DNA of 64,000 bases from Bacteroidota bacterium. GTDB taxonomy: Bacteria > Bacteroidota > Ignavibacteria > Ignavibacteriales > Ignavibacteriaceae. Below are positions 43,413 to 54,269 of this stretch, in pieces. The first letter of the stretch is position 1. Each line of letters starts with the position of its first letter. Position numbers and translations under genes: made by a program. The stretch lies in assembly GCA_021824565.1 (NCBI GenBank), contig JAKAKL010000109.1:39593-103592 (forward strand). Reading direction: 5' to 3'. A model generated the notes under the pieces. The model made no database searches and was not told where the DNA came from. It worked only from the letters and a program-made list of their open reading frames with translations.

Positions 43413-46400
43413 ATGTTAAATTTGTTTAAGAAAGTCTTCGGCGATAAGCACTCAAAAGATCAGAAGCTGCTCTGGCCTGTCGTTGAAGAAATTAAAGAAG
43501 AATATGAGAAGATAAAAAGTTTATCCGACGATGAGCTGCGCGCTAAGACTCAAGAATTTAAAGATAAAATCCAGGAACATACTGCCGAACTTAGAACCAA
43601 CATCGATGAATTAAAGACTAAGCTTCAATCGAATGAAGAATTTGACCGCCACGGAATTTATGAAGAGATCGACTCACTTGAAGAAGTGCTCGAGGAAAAA
43701 TATGAGGAGATCCTGGATGAAATTCTACCTGAAGCTTTTGCGGTTGTAAAATCAACCTGCGAAAGATTAGTCGGCAAAAGCTGGACGGTTGCAGGCACAA
43801 AAATTACTTGGGACATGGTTCCATACGACGTACAGCTTATGGGCGGTGTGGTTCTGCATCAAGGCAAGATCGCAGAAATGGCTACCGGCGAAGGTAAAAC
43901 TTTAGTTGCTACTCTTCCTATTTATTTAAATGCGCTTACCGGGCGCGGCGTTCATCTTGTTACTGTAAATGATTACCTGGCTCTTCGCGACAGCGAATGG
44001 ATGGGAGAAATTTATAAGTTCCACGGATTGACAGTCGGCGTTATTCTAAATACAATGGATCCGAACGAAAGAAAAAATCACTACGAATGCGACATCACTT
44101 ACGGCACTAACAACGAATTCGGCTTTGATTATCTCCGCGACAATATGACCACCGAGCAGGAATTCCGCGTTCAAAGAAAACATAATTATGCTATCGTCGA
44201 CGAAGTTGACTCTGTTTTAATCGACGAAGCCAGAACGCCGTTGATCATTTCCGGTCCGGTTGATGTTGATGATCAGAAGTTTGACGAGATGAAGCCCCGC
44301 GTTGAAAAGCTTTACCGGCTGCAATCAGGCCTGATCGCAAAGATAACACAGGAAGCCGAAGATTTACTAAACGCAGGCGGTAGAGAGAATGAGCTTCAAG
44401 CCGGGGTTCTTTTGCTTAGAGCTTACCGCGGACTTCCGAAAAATAAAAAGCTTGCAAAACTTTTGAGCGAACCGGCAAATAAAAAACTGCTTCAGTCAAC
44501 TGAGATGGAATATCTCCGCGAAAAAGCCAAGAACATGTACATCATCGATGATGAGCTTTATTTTGCGATTGATGAAAAGAATAATACGATTGATGTTACC
44601 GATAAAGGCAGAGAAGAACTTGCCAGAGGCAGCGGAATGGAAAAAGAATTTTTCATCATTCCGGATCTCGGAACCGAAATAAGCAAGATCGAACACGAAG
44701 AAAACATCACTGACGACCAGAAGATAAAAAAGAAAGACGCGCTTTATAACCGCTATTCGGAAGCGAGCGACAGGATACATACGATCCATCAATTAGTAAA
44801 AGCTTATACTTTATTTGAAAAAGACGATGAGTATGTAATTACCGAAGACGGAAAGATCGCAATTGTTGATGAGTTTACAGGCCGTATTCTTCCCGGAAGA
44901 AGATATTCTGACGGGCTTCATCAAGCTATTGAAGCTAAGGAAAACGTAAAAGTCGAGCGCGACACTCAAACGCTTGCAACAATCACTCTTCAAAATTATT
45001 TCAGAATGTATTCAAAGCTCTCGGGTATGACCGGAACTGCAGAAACCGAAGAAGCTGAATTTTATGAAATATATAAGCTGGAAGTTGTCGTAGTTCCAAC
45101 CAACAAAGAAGCCGTTAGAGACGACATGGACGACGCAGTTTATAAGACAAAGCGCGAAAAATATAATGCCGTGATCGATCAGATTGAGGAACTAAGAAAG
45201 CAGGGAAGACCGGTTCTTGTCGGTACAACTTCCGTCGATGTTTCCGAAACCATCAGCAGGATGTTAAAAAGAAGAAACATTCCTCATAATGTTTTGAATG
45301 CTAAGCAGCATCAGCGGGAAGCTGAGATAGTTCAGCATGCCGGAGAGATAAGCGCTGTAACGATTGCAACGAACATGGCGGGACGCGGTACGGATATTAA
45401 GCTCGGCGCAGGAGTTAAAGATAAAGGCGGCTTGTTCATCCTCGGCACCGAAAGACACGAGTCGAGAAGAATTGACCGCCAGTTAAGAGGACGTTCCGGC
45501 AGACAGGGCGATCCGGGCACTTCAAAATTTTTCTTGTCGCTTGAAGATGATTTAATGCGTCTCTTCGGAAGCGAGCGGATTGCATCCGTAATGCAGCGGA
45601 TGGGAATCAAAGAAGGCGAAGTAATCGAGCATCCTTTAATTACAAAATCCGTAGAGCGCGCGCAGAAAAAAGTTGAAGAGAATAACTTCTCGATCAGAAA
45701 AAGGCTTCTTGAATACGACGACACGATGAATCAGCAGCGCGAAGTAATATACACAAGAAGAAGTCACGCGCTTGAGGGAGACAGGTTAAAAGGCGAAGTG
45801 TTTGATTATCTTGAAGAGCTTGTTGAAGAAGTAGTTCATGCAAATTTTGAAGATGTTAACGCAGACAAAATTAAAGAGGAAGTTTTCAGAAATATTCTTG
45901 TAGAATTTCCGCTTGAGCCGATCGAGTTTGAACAACTCGGTCAGGATGGATTGCGTGATAAGATAATGAACGCAGCCAGGGAATTCTACAAAAAGAAAGA
46001 GGAAATGATCGGCAGCGATATGATGGCGAGACTTGAGCGCTATGCCATGCTGAGCGTAATCGATCATAAATGGAAAGAACATCTGCGCGAGATGGATGAT
46101 TTGAAAGAAGGAATAGGGCTTCGCGCTTACGGTCAGAAAGATCCTTTGGTAGAATATAAGATTGAAGCTTTCAAATTGTTCGAGATGCTGCTGATACAAA
46201 TAAGAAATGATGTAGTTTCATTCTGCTTTAAATTTTTCCCGCAGGCGCCGGAAGAAGTGCAGACGAAGAAACACCGGCAGCCGCTTGGAAGGATAAGACA
46301 AATTAAACAAAGCACTGCAAGTATGGGAATAAGTTCGGCTCCGAGCGGCGGCGAAGAGACGGCGGGCAAGCCCCAGCCGGTTCACGCCGAGGTAAAGGTC

Positions 46401-46463
46401 GGAAGGAATGATCCATGCCCATGCGGCAGCGGCAAAAAATATAAAAACTGTCACGGTAAATAA
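43413..46463 (+). CDS. secA: Protein translocase ATPase SecA
   Basis: 1016 residues. ATPase motifs: [62 protein letters not shown] and [10 protein letters not shown]. The C-terminal zinc site [19 protein letters not shown] binds SecB or lipids. It drives preprotein export through SecYEG. It is longer than E. coli SecA because of an insertion around residues 300-440 in the cross-linking region, a feature of Bacteroidota/Chlorobi SecA. PII follows 13 nt downstream. Confidence 0.98.
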   Translation: MLNLFKKVFGDKHSKDQKLLWPVVEEIKEEYEKIKSLSDDELRAKTQEFKDKIQEHTAELRTNIDELKTKLQSNEEFDRHGIYEEIDSLEEVLEEKYEEILDEILPEAFAVVKSTCERLVGKSWTVAGTKITWDMVPYDVQLMGGVVLHQGKIAEMATGEGKTLVATLPIYLNALTGRGVHLVTVNDYLALRDSEWMGEIYKFHGLTVGVILNTMDPNERKNHYECDITYGTNNEFGFDYLRDNMTTEQEFRVQRKHNYAIVDEVDSVLIDEARTPLIISGPVDVDDQKFDEMKPRVEKLYRLQSGLIAKITQEAEDLLNAGGRENELQAGVLLLRAYRGLPKNKKLAKLLSEPANKKLLQSTEMEYLREKAKNMYIIDDELYFAIDEKNNTIDVTDKGREELARGSGMEKEFFIIPDLGTEISKIEHEENITDDQKIKKKDALYNRYSEASDRIHTIHQLVKAYTLFEKDDEYVITEDGKIAIVDEFTGRILPGRRYSDGLHQAIEAKENVKVERDTQTLATITLQNYFRMYSKLSGMTGTAETEEAEFYEIYKLEVVVVPTNKEAVRDDMDDAVYKTKREKYNAVIDQIEELRKQGRPVLVGTTSVDVSETISRMLKRRNIPHNVLNAKQHQREAEIVQHAGEISAVTIATNMAGRGTDIKLGAGVKDKGGLFILGTERHESRRIDRQLRGRSGRQGDPGTSKFFLSLEDDLMRLFGSERIASVMQRMGIKEGEVIEHPLITKSVERAQKKVEENNFSIRKRLLEYDDTMNQQREVIYTRRSHALEGDRLKGEVFDYLEELVEEVVHANFEDVNADKIKEEVFRNILVEFPLEPIEFEQLGQDGLRDKIMNAAREFYKKKEEMIGSDMMARLERYAMLSVIDHKWKEHLREMDDLKEGIGLRAYGQKDPLVEYKIEAFKLFEMLLIQIRNDVVSFCFKFFPQAPEEVQTKKHRQPLGRIRQIKQSTASMGISSAPSGGEETAGKPQPVHAEVKVGRNDPCPCGSGKKYKNCHGK

Positions 46464-46467
46464 ATAG

Positions 46468-46815
<348 letters not shown>

Positions 46816-46860
46816 AATAATTTACCTTTTACTTTTTTTTAATCTTTTATAGCTTCTCGT

Positions 46861-49335
46861 ATGCAAATTCGAAAACATCTGCGTATAACAAAAGCGCTAA
46901 TCTATGTCTTGCCAATGTTCGTTCTCTTCGGATGCGGTGTATGGGAAGATTTTACTACCTACTTTAATCTTTACTACGATACTGCTGATATTTTTCAGCA
47001 AGCCGAAAGCAAAATCAACCAGCAGAAGCGTGAACTCTTCTCGACGGATCAACAAGTAGTTACTCCTGACGTAAATCAACTCTTAATTAAAGTCGTCGAA
47101 AAAGCTTCGCAGATATTGCAGTTCCACGCAAAAAGCGGCTACGTCGATGATGCACTGCTGATGCTAGGAAAATCTTTTTATTATCAGCAGAACTATCAGA
47201 AAGCTTACCGGGAATTTAACGAGCTGATTACCAAACAGCCTAACAGCAGTCTCGTGCTTGAATCGAAATTATGGCTCGGCAAAACCGAGATGCAGCTAAA
47301 GGAATATACAGACGGGCTTGCAACTTTAAATGCAGTGAGAGACGAGGCGATAAAAAAAGGGAGAGACAACATTACGCGCGATGCGTATGTGGAAGAAATT
47401 AAATACCGGATAACTCAGAATGATTATCCAAGCGCAGTTGATTTGCTTAAGAAATTTCTCGACGTTGCAGGCAGCGGAGAAACCAAAGCTGAGGTAGTTT
47501 ATGAGACTGCGGAGCTTTATGTGAAACTCGGCGATCTGCAGAGCGCGATTAAAAATTACGAGCTGGTTCAAAAATATTCTCCCACGTTTGACGTTCTTTA
47601 CAATACTGAAATGCACCTGGGAGAGGCGCTTCGTTCATCAGGCGACAACGAGAACGCGCTCAAGATTTATAATAAAATGATTTCTCAGAATAAATATGCC
47701 GATTCCTTGAGCTCAATTTATTTAGAGAGAGCCGGGACGCTTGTTAAGCTCGGCAGAATGGACGATGCACTGGAGCAGTATAGAACTGTAGACACGGCTT
47801 ATGCCAAGACTCCGAATTCGGGAATGGCTATGTACAGTATGGCCCAGCTTTATGAAGGTTATTATAAAAATCTTGACAGCGCCGAGGTTTATTATAACGC
47901 AACTGCAAGTTCTACTGCGCCGATAGATGAATTAACTGATGCACGTACTCAAGTAGAATTGTTTAAAAGATACAGGGATATATCCGGTGATTTAGCAACG
48001 GCAGAAAAGGGTTTGGAATATTTAAATAATCCCGAAGCGTTCGTAAAAGATTCAATAGAGTATTATTCCGAGCTGGCGTATCTTACCAATGAAAAAAATC
48101 GTTTGCAGAATTTTGTAAATGATACGACAAAGAAAAGACTCGCATTTCAATATGACTCGAGTAAGGTTTTTGCAAGCCCGCAGGATAGTATTAAATATGT
48201 TGATTCACTCTTAAGCAGAAATCAGAATCCGCAGAACAGCCAGTTTCCCAATCAAAACAGTACTCAGCAAACTACTCAGCAGCCTAATCAATTTCCAAAT
48301 CAAAATGGAACACAGCCGTATAATCAGCAGCCAGGACAAAATCAAAACCAGCCTTCCGATCAATATCCAAATAGAAACGGAAGTCAGTATCCCAACCAGA
48401 GTCAGGTTACTCAAAATAATCAGCAGCAGAATCAGCCTTTAATGAATAGAAAGCCGCCGGTAAGACCTACTCTGCCTGCGGACAGTCTTAAAGATGAGAT
48501 TGTTAAATATGAATTTCAAAAAGGCAATCTGCTTTTTTCCGAGTTCAATCTTCCCGACACGGCATACGTTTATTACGACGATATTTTGAAAAACCATTCC
48601 GGCTCTCAATATGAAGGCAGGACACTTTATGCGATGGGCGCGTATTATTTAGCCAAGGGAGATTCGGTAAAGGCAGACAGCCTGTTCAATATAGTTTATA
48701 ATAATTACAAGAATGAAAGCATAGTTAATGCCGCCGCTGATAAAATTCATAAGCCGCTGATCGATATAAACTCCGATCCCTTGAGAATACAATACCGGAG
48801 CGCAGAAACCGAAATGGATTCTTCGAAATATGATTCTTCTCTTTCGCAGTTTTATTCTATTTATAAAAAAGATCCGAGTTCGCCGATTGCTGCGAAAGCG
48901 CTTTTTGCTACCGGCTGGATACTGGAGAATAAACTTCTTTTACCTGATTCAGCCGCCGCAGTCTATAATATTCTTATAAAGCAATTTCCGAGGTCAGTTT
49001 ATGCAACCGAAGTTTTTCCAAAAGTAAATATTTACAATCAGGAGCTTGCAAGGATGGATAAGGCATATCAGGATTCGGTGAAACTTTATGCTTCAAAAGG
49101 CGACTCTTCTAGGTTTAAGAGAGAAAGCCTTCAGCAATTTGAGGAGGCACAGAATATAGCGAGCATGAATCAAAACAATCAGCAAAAATTGGCTGTAGGA
49201 AATGACGATGCTGTTAAGAACAATCAAGTAAAGCAAAACATAAATGATATTATAAAAAATAATTCTGCGGCAGCAAACCCGGATACTTTGATTAGAGTTT
49301 TTAACAGAGGGATCAGGAGAAAGTTTAAACCTTAA
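46861..49335 (+). CDS. TPR lipoprotein with a Q/N-rich linker (SprE/PorW-like at best)
   Basis: 824 residues. A lipobox-like VLFGC puts the lipid cysteine at residue 25. Residues about 50-440 and 540-740 are helical repeats of TPR type (VDDALLMLGKSFYYQQNYQKAYREFNELITKQP). A low-complexity linker, about 455-535, is built from NQ, PN and QP runs (FPNQNSTQQTTQQPNQ). Outer-membrane TPR lipoproteins of this layout include SprE/PorW of the type IX secretion system, which this organism seems to have (see the M1 peptidase tail), but the sequence does not settle it. The C-terminus ends basic (FNRGIRRKFKP). Confidence 0.6.
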   Translation: MQIRKHLRITKALIYVLPMFVLFGCGVWEDFTTYFNLYYDTADIFQQAESKINQQKRELFSTDQQVVTPDVNQLLIKVVEKASQILQFHAKSGYVDDALLMLGKSFYYQQNYQKAYREFNELITKQPNSSLVLESKLWLGKTEMQLKEYTDGLATLNAVRDEAIKKGRDNITRDAYVEEIKYRITQNDYPSAVDLLKKFLDVAGSGETKAEVVYETAELYVKLGDLQSAIKNYELVQKYSPTFDVLYNTEMHLGEALRSSGDNENALKIYNKMISQNKYADSLSSIYLERAGTLVKLGRMDDALEQYRTVDTAYAKTPNSGMAMYSMAQLYEGYYKNLDSAEVYYNATASSTAPIDELTDARTQVELFKRYRDISGDLATAEKGLEYLNNPEAFVKDSIEYYSELAYLTNEKNRLQNFVNDTTKKRLAFQYDSSKVFASPQDSIKYVDSLLSRNQNPQNSQFPNQNSTQQTTQQPNQFPNQNGTQPYNQQPGQNQNQPSDQYPNRNGSQYPNQSQVTQNNQQQNQPLMNRKPPVRPTLPADSLKDEIVKYEFQKGNLLFSEFNLPDTAYVYYDDILKNHSGSQYEGRTLYAMGAYYLAKGDSVKADSLFNIVYNNYKNESIVNAAADKIHKPLIDINSDPLRIQYRSAETEMDSSKYDSSLSQFYSIYKKDPSSPIAAKALFATGWILENKLLLPDSAAAVYNILIKQFPRSVYATEVFPKVNIYNQELARMDKAYQDSVKLYASKGDSSRFKRESLQQFEEAQNIASMNQNNQQKLAVGNDDAVKNNQVKQNINDIIKNNSAAANPDTLIRVFNRGIRRKFKP

Positions 49336-49372
49336 ATCTTGTTAAAGCAATTGGACCGGAGAAAAATTAGCA

Positions 49373-50122
49373 ATGTTATATCAGTTCCCGGAAAATGAAA
49401 TTGGAATATTGTTCCAGAAAATAGTTCCTTCAATTAAAAAGAGGAAAACTCAAAGCTTAGTATTATATTTTTTATTCTTACTTTATTTCAGCATACCTTC
49501 TTTTCAAATACCGCTGCTCGAATACAGCCATATCCGTATAACGTCGTTAATGGAGCAGAGGGCAATCGAGCACGGCTTGCTTTTTTACCCGCGCGAGTCA
49601 TGGGTAAGTATAGATGATATTAACCCGAACCTGCTTAAGTCGATAGTCTGCATGGAAGACGATGCGTTTTTTCAGCATAAGGGAATCGACTGGAAGCAGT
49701 TGAACGACGCGCTCCGGACAAATAAAAGAAGGAAGCGGATAATACGCGGCGGCAGCACTCTGACAATGCAGCTTGCTAAAAATCTATATCTTACAACCGA
49801 AAGAAATTTTCTTCGTAAAGCGAAGGAAATGCTTATCACTTTTAGAATGGAAAAAGAGATTTCAAAGCGGGCAATTCTTCAAGATTATGTAAATGAGATT
49901 GAATGGGGAGGCGGAATTTTTGGTATAAAAGAAGCAGCGGAAAAATATTTTGGAAAGTCGCCTAAAGAATTAACAATAAGCCAGTGTGCAAGGCTGGCGG
50001 CGGTAATTCCTTCGCCGCTGGAACATAAGCCAAATAGCAATTCAGGTTATGTACAGCGGAGATCATCAATCATCTTGGGAAGATTTAATAATGTCATTTT
50101 ATTTCCCGAAGAAAATTTATGA
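49373..50122 (+). CDS. mtgA: Monofunctional peptidoglycan transglycosylase
   Basis: 249 residues. Glycosyltransferase 51 motifs are EDDAFFQHKGID (catalytic Glu), RGGSTLTMQLAKNLYLT, RKAKEMLITFRME and RAILQDYVNEIEWGGGIFGI. An N-terminal hydrophobic stretch (SLVLYFLFLLYFSI) anchors it in the inner membrane with the domain outside. It polymerises lipid II into glycan strands. No transpeptidase domain. The stop overlaps the next gene by 4 nt (ATGA). Confidence 0.94.
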   Translation: MLYQFPENEIGILFQKIVPSIKKRKTQSLVLYFLFLLYFSIPSFQIPLLEYSHIRITSLMEQRAIEHGLLFYPRESWVSIDDINPNLLKSIVCMEDDAFFQHKGIDWKQLNDALRTNKRRKRIIRGGSTLTMQLAKNLYLTTERNFLRKAKEMLITFRMEKEISKRAILQDYVNEIEWGGGIFGIKEAAEKYFGKSPKELTISQCARLAAVIPSPLEHKPNSNSGYVQRRSSIILGRFNNVILFPEENL

Positions 50123-50772
50123 AACGCTCTGAGTTGAAGGAATTGATTGAAGAAGGAGAAAATTTACAGTGCGAGTTCAAACGTAAATTTTCGTCCCCGG
50201 AAAAAATCGCAAGGGAAATGATCGCATTTGCAAATACAAAAGGCGGATATATTTTGTTTGGCATCGACGACGATAAAAGTATTGTGGGCGTTGAGAGCGA
50301 AAAATCTGAAGCTGAATTAATAATAGACGCTGCAAAAAATTATTGTGAGCCTCCGCTTGACTTTAATATCAACTATATTGAAATGCATGGAAAAGAAATT
50401 GTAATTGTAGAAGTTCCCGAATCCGATAATAAGCCGCACAGGCTCCAAGACTACGAAAAGGAATTTGATATCAACAAAGCAGCGGTGATAATAAGGGTAA
50501 ATGATAAATCAATCCAGGCTAGCAAAGAGATGGTAAGAATAATGCGGGCGCAGTCGGGCGATATGAACTTGACGAAATATTCTATCGGTGAAAATGAGAA
50601 AAGCGTTTTCAATTATCTTGAGGCTAATGAAAATATTTCTGTCAAAGATTTAAGTAAGCTTCTAAATATTTCCGAGAGAAGAGCATCGAGAACGCTGGTA
50701 AAATTAGTGCGTGCAAATTTGCTGGCGATTCACACAAAAGATAACGGGGAAGAATTTTTTACCGCAATATGA
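50119..50772 (+). CDS. AlbA_2/Schlafen-type ATP-binding protein with winged helix
   Basis: 217 residues. The N-terminal part shows the AlbA_2 (AAA_4) signature: ENLQCEFKRKF, FANTKGGYILFGIDDD, a helical segment, and VPESDNKPH. The C-terminal 60 residues (NVFNYLEANENISVKDLSKLLNISERRASRTLVKLV-like) form a winged helix, so it may be a transcription regulator. Role unknown. It overlaps mtgA by 4 nt and converges with the SpoU gene. Confidence 0.85.
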   Translation: MKRSELKELIEEGENLQCEFKRKFSSPEKIAREMIAFANTKGGYILFGIDDDKSIVGVESEKSEAELIIDAAKNYCEPPLDFNINYIEMHGKEIVIVEVPESDNKPHRLQDYEKEFDINKAAVIIRVNDKSIQASKEMVRIMRAQSGDMNLTKYSIGENEKSVFNYLEANENISVKDLSKLLNISERRASRTLVKLVRANLLAIHTKDNGEEFFTAI

Positions 50773-50785
50773 TTAAGAAAATATC

Positions 50786-51322
50786 TTACGCATGATTAAA
50801 AATTTTTCTTAACTCAAAAACAGCTACGCCGTATGCAACTGCTACGTTGAGCGACTGCTTAATTCCGTACTGCGGGATTTCAATCGAGAAATCGCAAAGA
50901 TCAATTAACTCCTGTGAGACTCCGGTGATTTCATTTCCAACGATCATACACAGGGGAAAATTTTCCTTTTTGACTTCGTAATAATTCCGGCTTTTACTGG
51001 TAAGTTCAAGAGCGCAGATTTTAAATCCCTTTTTTTTGTATTCTAAAACTGCCTCCCTCGCATCTTTGACATATTCCCAGTTTACGCTTTCGGTTGAGCC
51101 GAGAGCTGTTTTCAAGATTTCTTTTTGGGGCGGATGCGGGGTGTATCCGCATAAAACAAGCTTCTCGATCATAACGCCGTCAGAAGTTCTAAATATTGAG
51201 CCTACGTTATAGCTGCTGCGAATGCTGTTTAAAATAACTGTGACCGGAATTTTTTTTGCTTTATGAATATTCTCGATGGTGCTTCGCTTGGAAGCAATTT
51301 CATCGTGAGACAATTTTTTCAT
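50786..51322 (-). CDS. TrmH/SpoU-family RNA 2'-O-methyltransferase
   Basis: 178 residues of the SPOUT class. NSIRSSYNVGSIFRTSDG is motif 1, LCMIVGNEITGVSQELIDLC motif 2, and IPQYGIKQSLNVAVAYGVAVFEL motif 3 with the SAM knot. It probably methylates a ribose in tRNA or rRNA; the target is not readable. No RNA-binding extension is seen, as in TrmL/TrmH short forms. It is 18 nt downstream of rlmN on the same strand. Confidence 0.92.
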   Translation of the reverse strand: MKKLSHDEIASKRSTIENIHKAKKIPVTVILNSIRSSYNVGSIFRTSDGVMIEKLVLCGYTPHPPQKEILKTALGSTESVNWEYVKDAREAVLEYKKKGFKICALELTSKSRNYYEVKKENFPLCMIVGNEITGVSQELIDLCDFSIEIPQYGIKQSLNVAVAYGVAVFELRKIFNHA

Positions 51323-51340
51323 TAAAGAAAAAAATACGAA

Positions 51341-52456
51341 TTAGTCGTTGTACTTTATTGCAAGCTGACCGCAGGCTGCGGCAATATCTTCGCCTTGAGT
51401 ATTGCGAATCATAACAGTGATATTATTTTCGCGAAGCTGCTGAACAAATTCGTTTATCCTTTCATGCGGAGTTGATTTAAGTTCTGCTGAAACTCCTGTT
51501 GGATCCATGTGCTGCAAAGAGTTGAACGGAATTACATTAACCTTGCAAGGGAATTCTTTGCAAAGCTTTGTCAAAGCTTCAACGTCTTCGTCGCGATCAT
51601 TAATACCGTCAAGCATAATGTATTCGAAAGTTATTCTCGTCCTCGTTTTACGAGCGTAATATTTAACAGCTTCGATATTCTGCTTTAAAGGATATTTATC
51701 ATTGATCGGCATAATACCCGAGCGGATGTCGTCAAAACATGAATGAAGTGAAAAAGCTAATTTCACATTCAGGTTTTTATCTGCCAGCTCGCGAATTTTA
51801 GGCGCAATGCCCGCTGTTGAAACAGTAATTTTTTTCTTGCTGATTCCGGTTGTAAGTTCCTGGGCAAAAATTTCCAGAGCCTTTACCGAATTATTATAAT
51901 TCAACAGAGGCTCTCCCATTCCCATGAAAACAATATTGGTAATATTGTCTTTGCCGAAATCTTTAGCGACAAGAACATACTGATCGAAAATTTCTCCGGC
52001 AGTAAGGTTCTTTTTGTATCCCATCAGACCGGTAGCGCAGAATTTACAATCCAGAGGGCAGCCGACTTGAGTGGAGACGCATAAAGTAGTTCTGTCTTCT
52101 TCAGGAATTAAGACTGTTTCAATTTTGTATTTATCGCTTGTCTCGAAGATATATTTTTTCGTGCCGTTAAGCGGAGATATCTGAGAATCTACAAATTCAA
52201 GAGTCATTATCTCGCAAGTGTCTTTCAACTTTGTACGAAGCACCTTCGGCACATTAGCCATATCGAAGAAGTCGGTTACAAGGTGATTGTACATCCAGTT
52301 AAAAACCTGCTCGCCACGAAATCTTTGTTCTCCGGTTTTTGAAAAGTAATTTTTAAGCTCATCAAGGGTCAGCCCTTTTAATATAGCTTTAGTATTACTT
52401 GTACTTGTATTATCCGTTTGCGGATTTTGTTCCATTTGTGATGATTGATTTTCCAT
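51341..52456 (-). CDS. rlmN: 23S rRNA A2503 / tRNA A37 C2-methyltransferase
   Basis: 371 residues. Radical SAM cysteines sit in QVGCPLDCKFCATG (CxxxCxxC), with the catalytic Cys in NTQGEDIAAACGQL near the end and FMGMGEPLLN in the middle. RlmN methylates C2 of A2503 in 23S rRNA and A37 in some tRNAs. The first 25 residues are a Ser/Thr/Asn/Gln-rich extension before the usual start, which suggests the annotated start could be later. It is upstream of the SpoU gene. Confidence 0.95.
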   Translation of the reverse strand: MENQSSQMEQNPQTDNTSTSNTKAILKGLTLDELKNYFSKTGEQRFRGEQVFNWMYNHLVTDFFDMANVPKVLRTKLKDTCEIMTLEFVDSQISPLNGTKKYIFETSDKYKIETVLIPEEDRTTLCVSTQVGCPLDCKFCATGLMGYKKNLTAGEIFDQYVLVAKDFGKDNITNIVFMGMGEPLLNYNNSVKALEIFAQELTTGISKKKITVSTAGIAPKIRELADKNLNVKLAFSLHSCFDDIRSGIMPINDKYPLKQNIEAVKYYARKTRTRITFEYIMLDGINDRDEDVEALTKLCKEFPCKVNVIPFNSLQHMDPTGVSAELKSTPHERINEFVQQLRENNITVMIRNTQGEDIAAACGQLAIKYND

Positions 52457-52671
52457 AGTCCAAATATAAAGAATTTAGTTTGTTGTAAAAAAATAAAAAT
52501 CTTTTTTGTGATACAAAAATCATTTTGCAAAAATCTACTGTTGATATAAAACAATTATTGTTTTATCTTAACAGAAATTAATTAACGCATATTCGATTTG
52601 AACCAAAAGTTTACAATTGAATTTATTTAGACGCACTAATTTACAAAAAGTAATTATCAAAGCGAGGGATT

Positions 52672-53817
52672 ATGAATTTTGATTTTACAGAAGACCAACT
52701 AATGATTCAGCAAACTGCAAAAGAATTTGCTGAAGCGGAAATTGCAACCACATCTATGGAAAGGGATTTGAAGGCGGAGTTTCCTTCCGATATAATAAAA
52801 AAACTTGGCGAACTTGGATTTCTTGGAATGATGGTTCCACCTGAATTCGGCGGCGCAGGTTTAGACACTATCAGCTATGTTCTTGCTATGATAGAAATCT
52901 CTAAGGCTGATGCCAGCGTTGGAGTTATCATGTCTGTAAATAATTCCTTAGTATGTTTCGGACTTGAAAAATACGGCAGCGATTATATTAAAGAAAAATA
53001 TTTAATTCCTCTTGCGAAGGGAGAAAAGCTTGGAGCATTTGCTTTATCGGAGCCTGAAGCGGGAAGCGACGCAACAAAACAGAAAACTACTGCAGATAAA
53101 GACGGCGACTGCTATGTCTTGAATGGAATGAAAAACTGGATTACCAACGGTCATTCTGCGGACTGCTTTCTTGTAATGGCTACTACCGATAAAGAAAAAG
53201 GTCACCATGGAATTTCAACAATCCTTGTTGAAAAAGGCACGCCTGGTTTTGCTCACGGCAAAAAGGAAGACAAACTTGGCATAAGAAGCTCCGACACGTC
53301 ATCTTTAACTTTTGAGAATTGCAGAGTCCCTGTAAAAAATTTAATTTGGGAAGAAGGCAAAGGTTTTAATTTTGCGATGAACACTTTGAACGGCGGAAGA
53401 ATCGGGATTGCTTCGCAGGCGATTGGAATTGCCGAAGCATCTTTTGAAGCCGCACTTAAATATTCAAAAGAACGAAAAGCTTTCGGGTCTCATATCTCAA
53501 GCTTCCAGGCTATTCAATTTAAATTGTCCGATATGGCGGTTAAGATTGATGCGGCAAAAGCATTAACATTTAGAGCTGCAGCGATGAAAGATGCGGGCAA
53601 AAAATATTTTAAAGAAGCTGCAATGGCAAAACTTTATTCTTCTAAAATTGCCGTCGAATGCGCGCTTGATGCTATCCAGATTCACGGCGGCTACGGCTAC
53701 GTTCGCGAATACATGGTAGAACGCTATCTGCGCGATGCAAAAATAACCGAGATATACGAAGGCACTTCGGAAATTCAGAAAATGGTTATCGCCCGAGCAT
53801 TGCTTGATGAAAATTAA
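52672..53817 (+). CDS. Acyl-CoA dehydrogenase (butyryl-CoA type)
   Basis: 381 residues. Typical features: FALSEPEAGSD, the substrate loop NTLNGGRIGIASQAIG, IQIHGGYGYVREYMVERYLRDAKITEIYEGTSEIQ, with Glu in IYEGTSE as the catalytic base, and a start FTEDQLMIQQTAKEFAEAEIA. The enzyme introduces a trans-2 double bond in acyl-CoA in the cytoplasm, with ETF as acceptor. Chain preference is short to medium by family but not certain. CGAGGG precedes the ATG. A 3-nt gap separates it from the YidD-like gene. Confidence 0.95.
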   Translation: MNFDFTEDQLMIQQTAKEFAEAEIATTSMERDLKAEFPSDIIKKLGELGFLGMMVPPEFGGAGLDTISYVLAMIEISKADASVGVIMSVNNSLVCFGLEKYGSDYIKEKYLIPLAKGEKLGAFALSEPEAGSDATKQKTTADKDGDCYVLNGMKNWITNGHSADCFLVMATTDKEKGHHGISTILVEKGTPGFAHGKKEDKLGIRSSDTSSLTFENCRVPVKNLIWEEGKGFNFAMNTLNGGRIGIASQAIGIAEASFEAALKYSKERKAFGSHISSFQAIQFKLSDMAVKIDAAKALTFRAAAMKDAGKKYFKEAAMAKLYSSKIAVECALDAIQIHGGYGYVREYMVERYLRDAKITEIYEGTSEIQKMVIARALLDEN

Positions 53818-53819
53818 TT

Positions 53820-54269
53820 ATGAAATTATTTTTTCTTATTCTATTATTTACTGTTCAGGTCTCTGCTCAAAACAATGGTCAAAAATGGGGAAAGGCAAAT
53901 TATTCTTACGCAATTAAAATTGATGATGGGCAGAGAGACTTTTCTATTGATTCAAAAAGCCCTGAACGGCTTGTACTGAAATCTATTTTGGATTCTTACT
54001 GGTTTTTTATTTCAGATGTAGACGGCGACAACTGTTCTTTCTCACCTACTTGCTCAAATTTTTTTCTTCAAGCTGTTCGTAAAACAAACCTGGTACAGGG
54101 GACTTTAATGTTTTTCGATCGGTTTACCCGCGATATGGATATTTATAACAAATTTGACCACTATCCGGAAGTTGAAGACGGTCATTTCTACGATCCGGTT
54201 TCGCTATACACTCTCAATAAAAATGAAATAAAATATATTCCTCCTTCGGTCGTTATAAAGAGCGAATGA
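53820..54269 (+). CDS. Exported YidD-like protein
   Basis: 149 residues with a signal peptide (MKLFFLILLFTVQVSAQ). The centre, NCSFSPTCSNFFLQAVRK (Cys72, Cys78), matches the CRFxPTCSxY core of YidD, the membrane protein insertion efficiency factor, and FYDPV matches its end. Normal YidD is a short cytoplasmic amphipathic protein near yidC and rnpA; this one is longer, exported, and sits in a different operon. It overlaps the next gene by 4 nt. Its role is unknown. Confidence 0.78.
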   Translation: MKLFFLILLFTVQVSAQNNGQKWGKANYSYAIKIDDGQRDFSIDSKSPERLVLKSILDSYWFFISDVDGDNCSFSPTCSNFFLQAVRKTNLVQGTLMFFDRFTRDMDIYNKFDHYPEVEDGHFYDPVSLYTLNKNEIKYIPPSVVIKSE

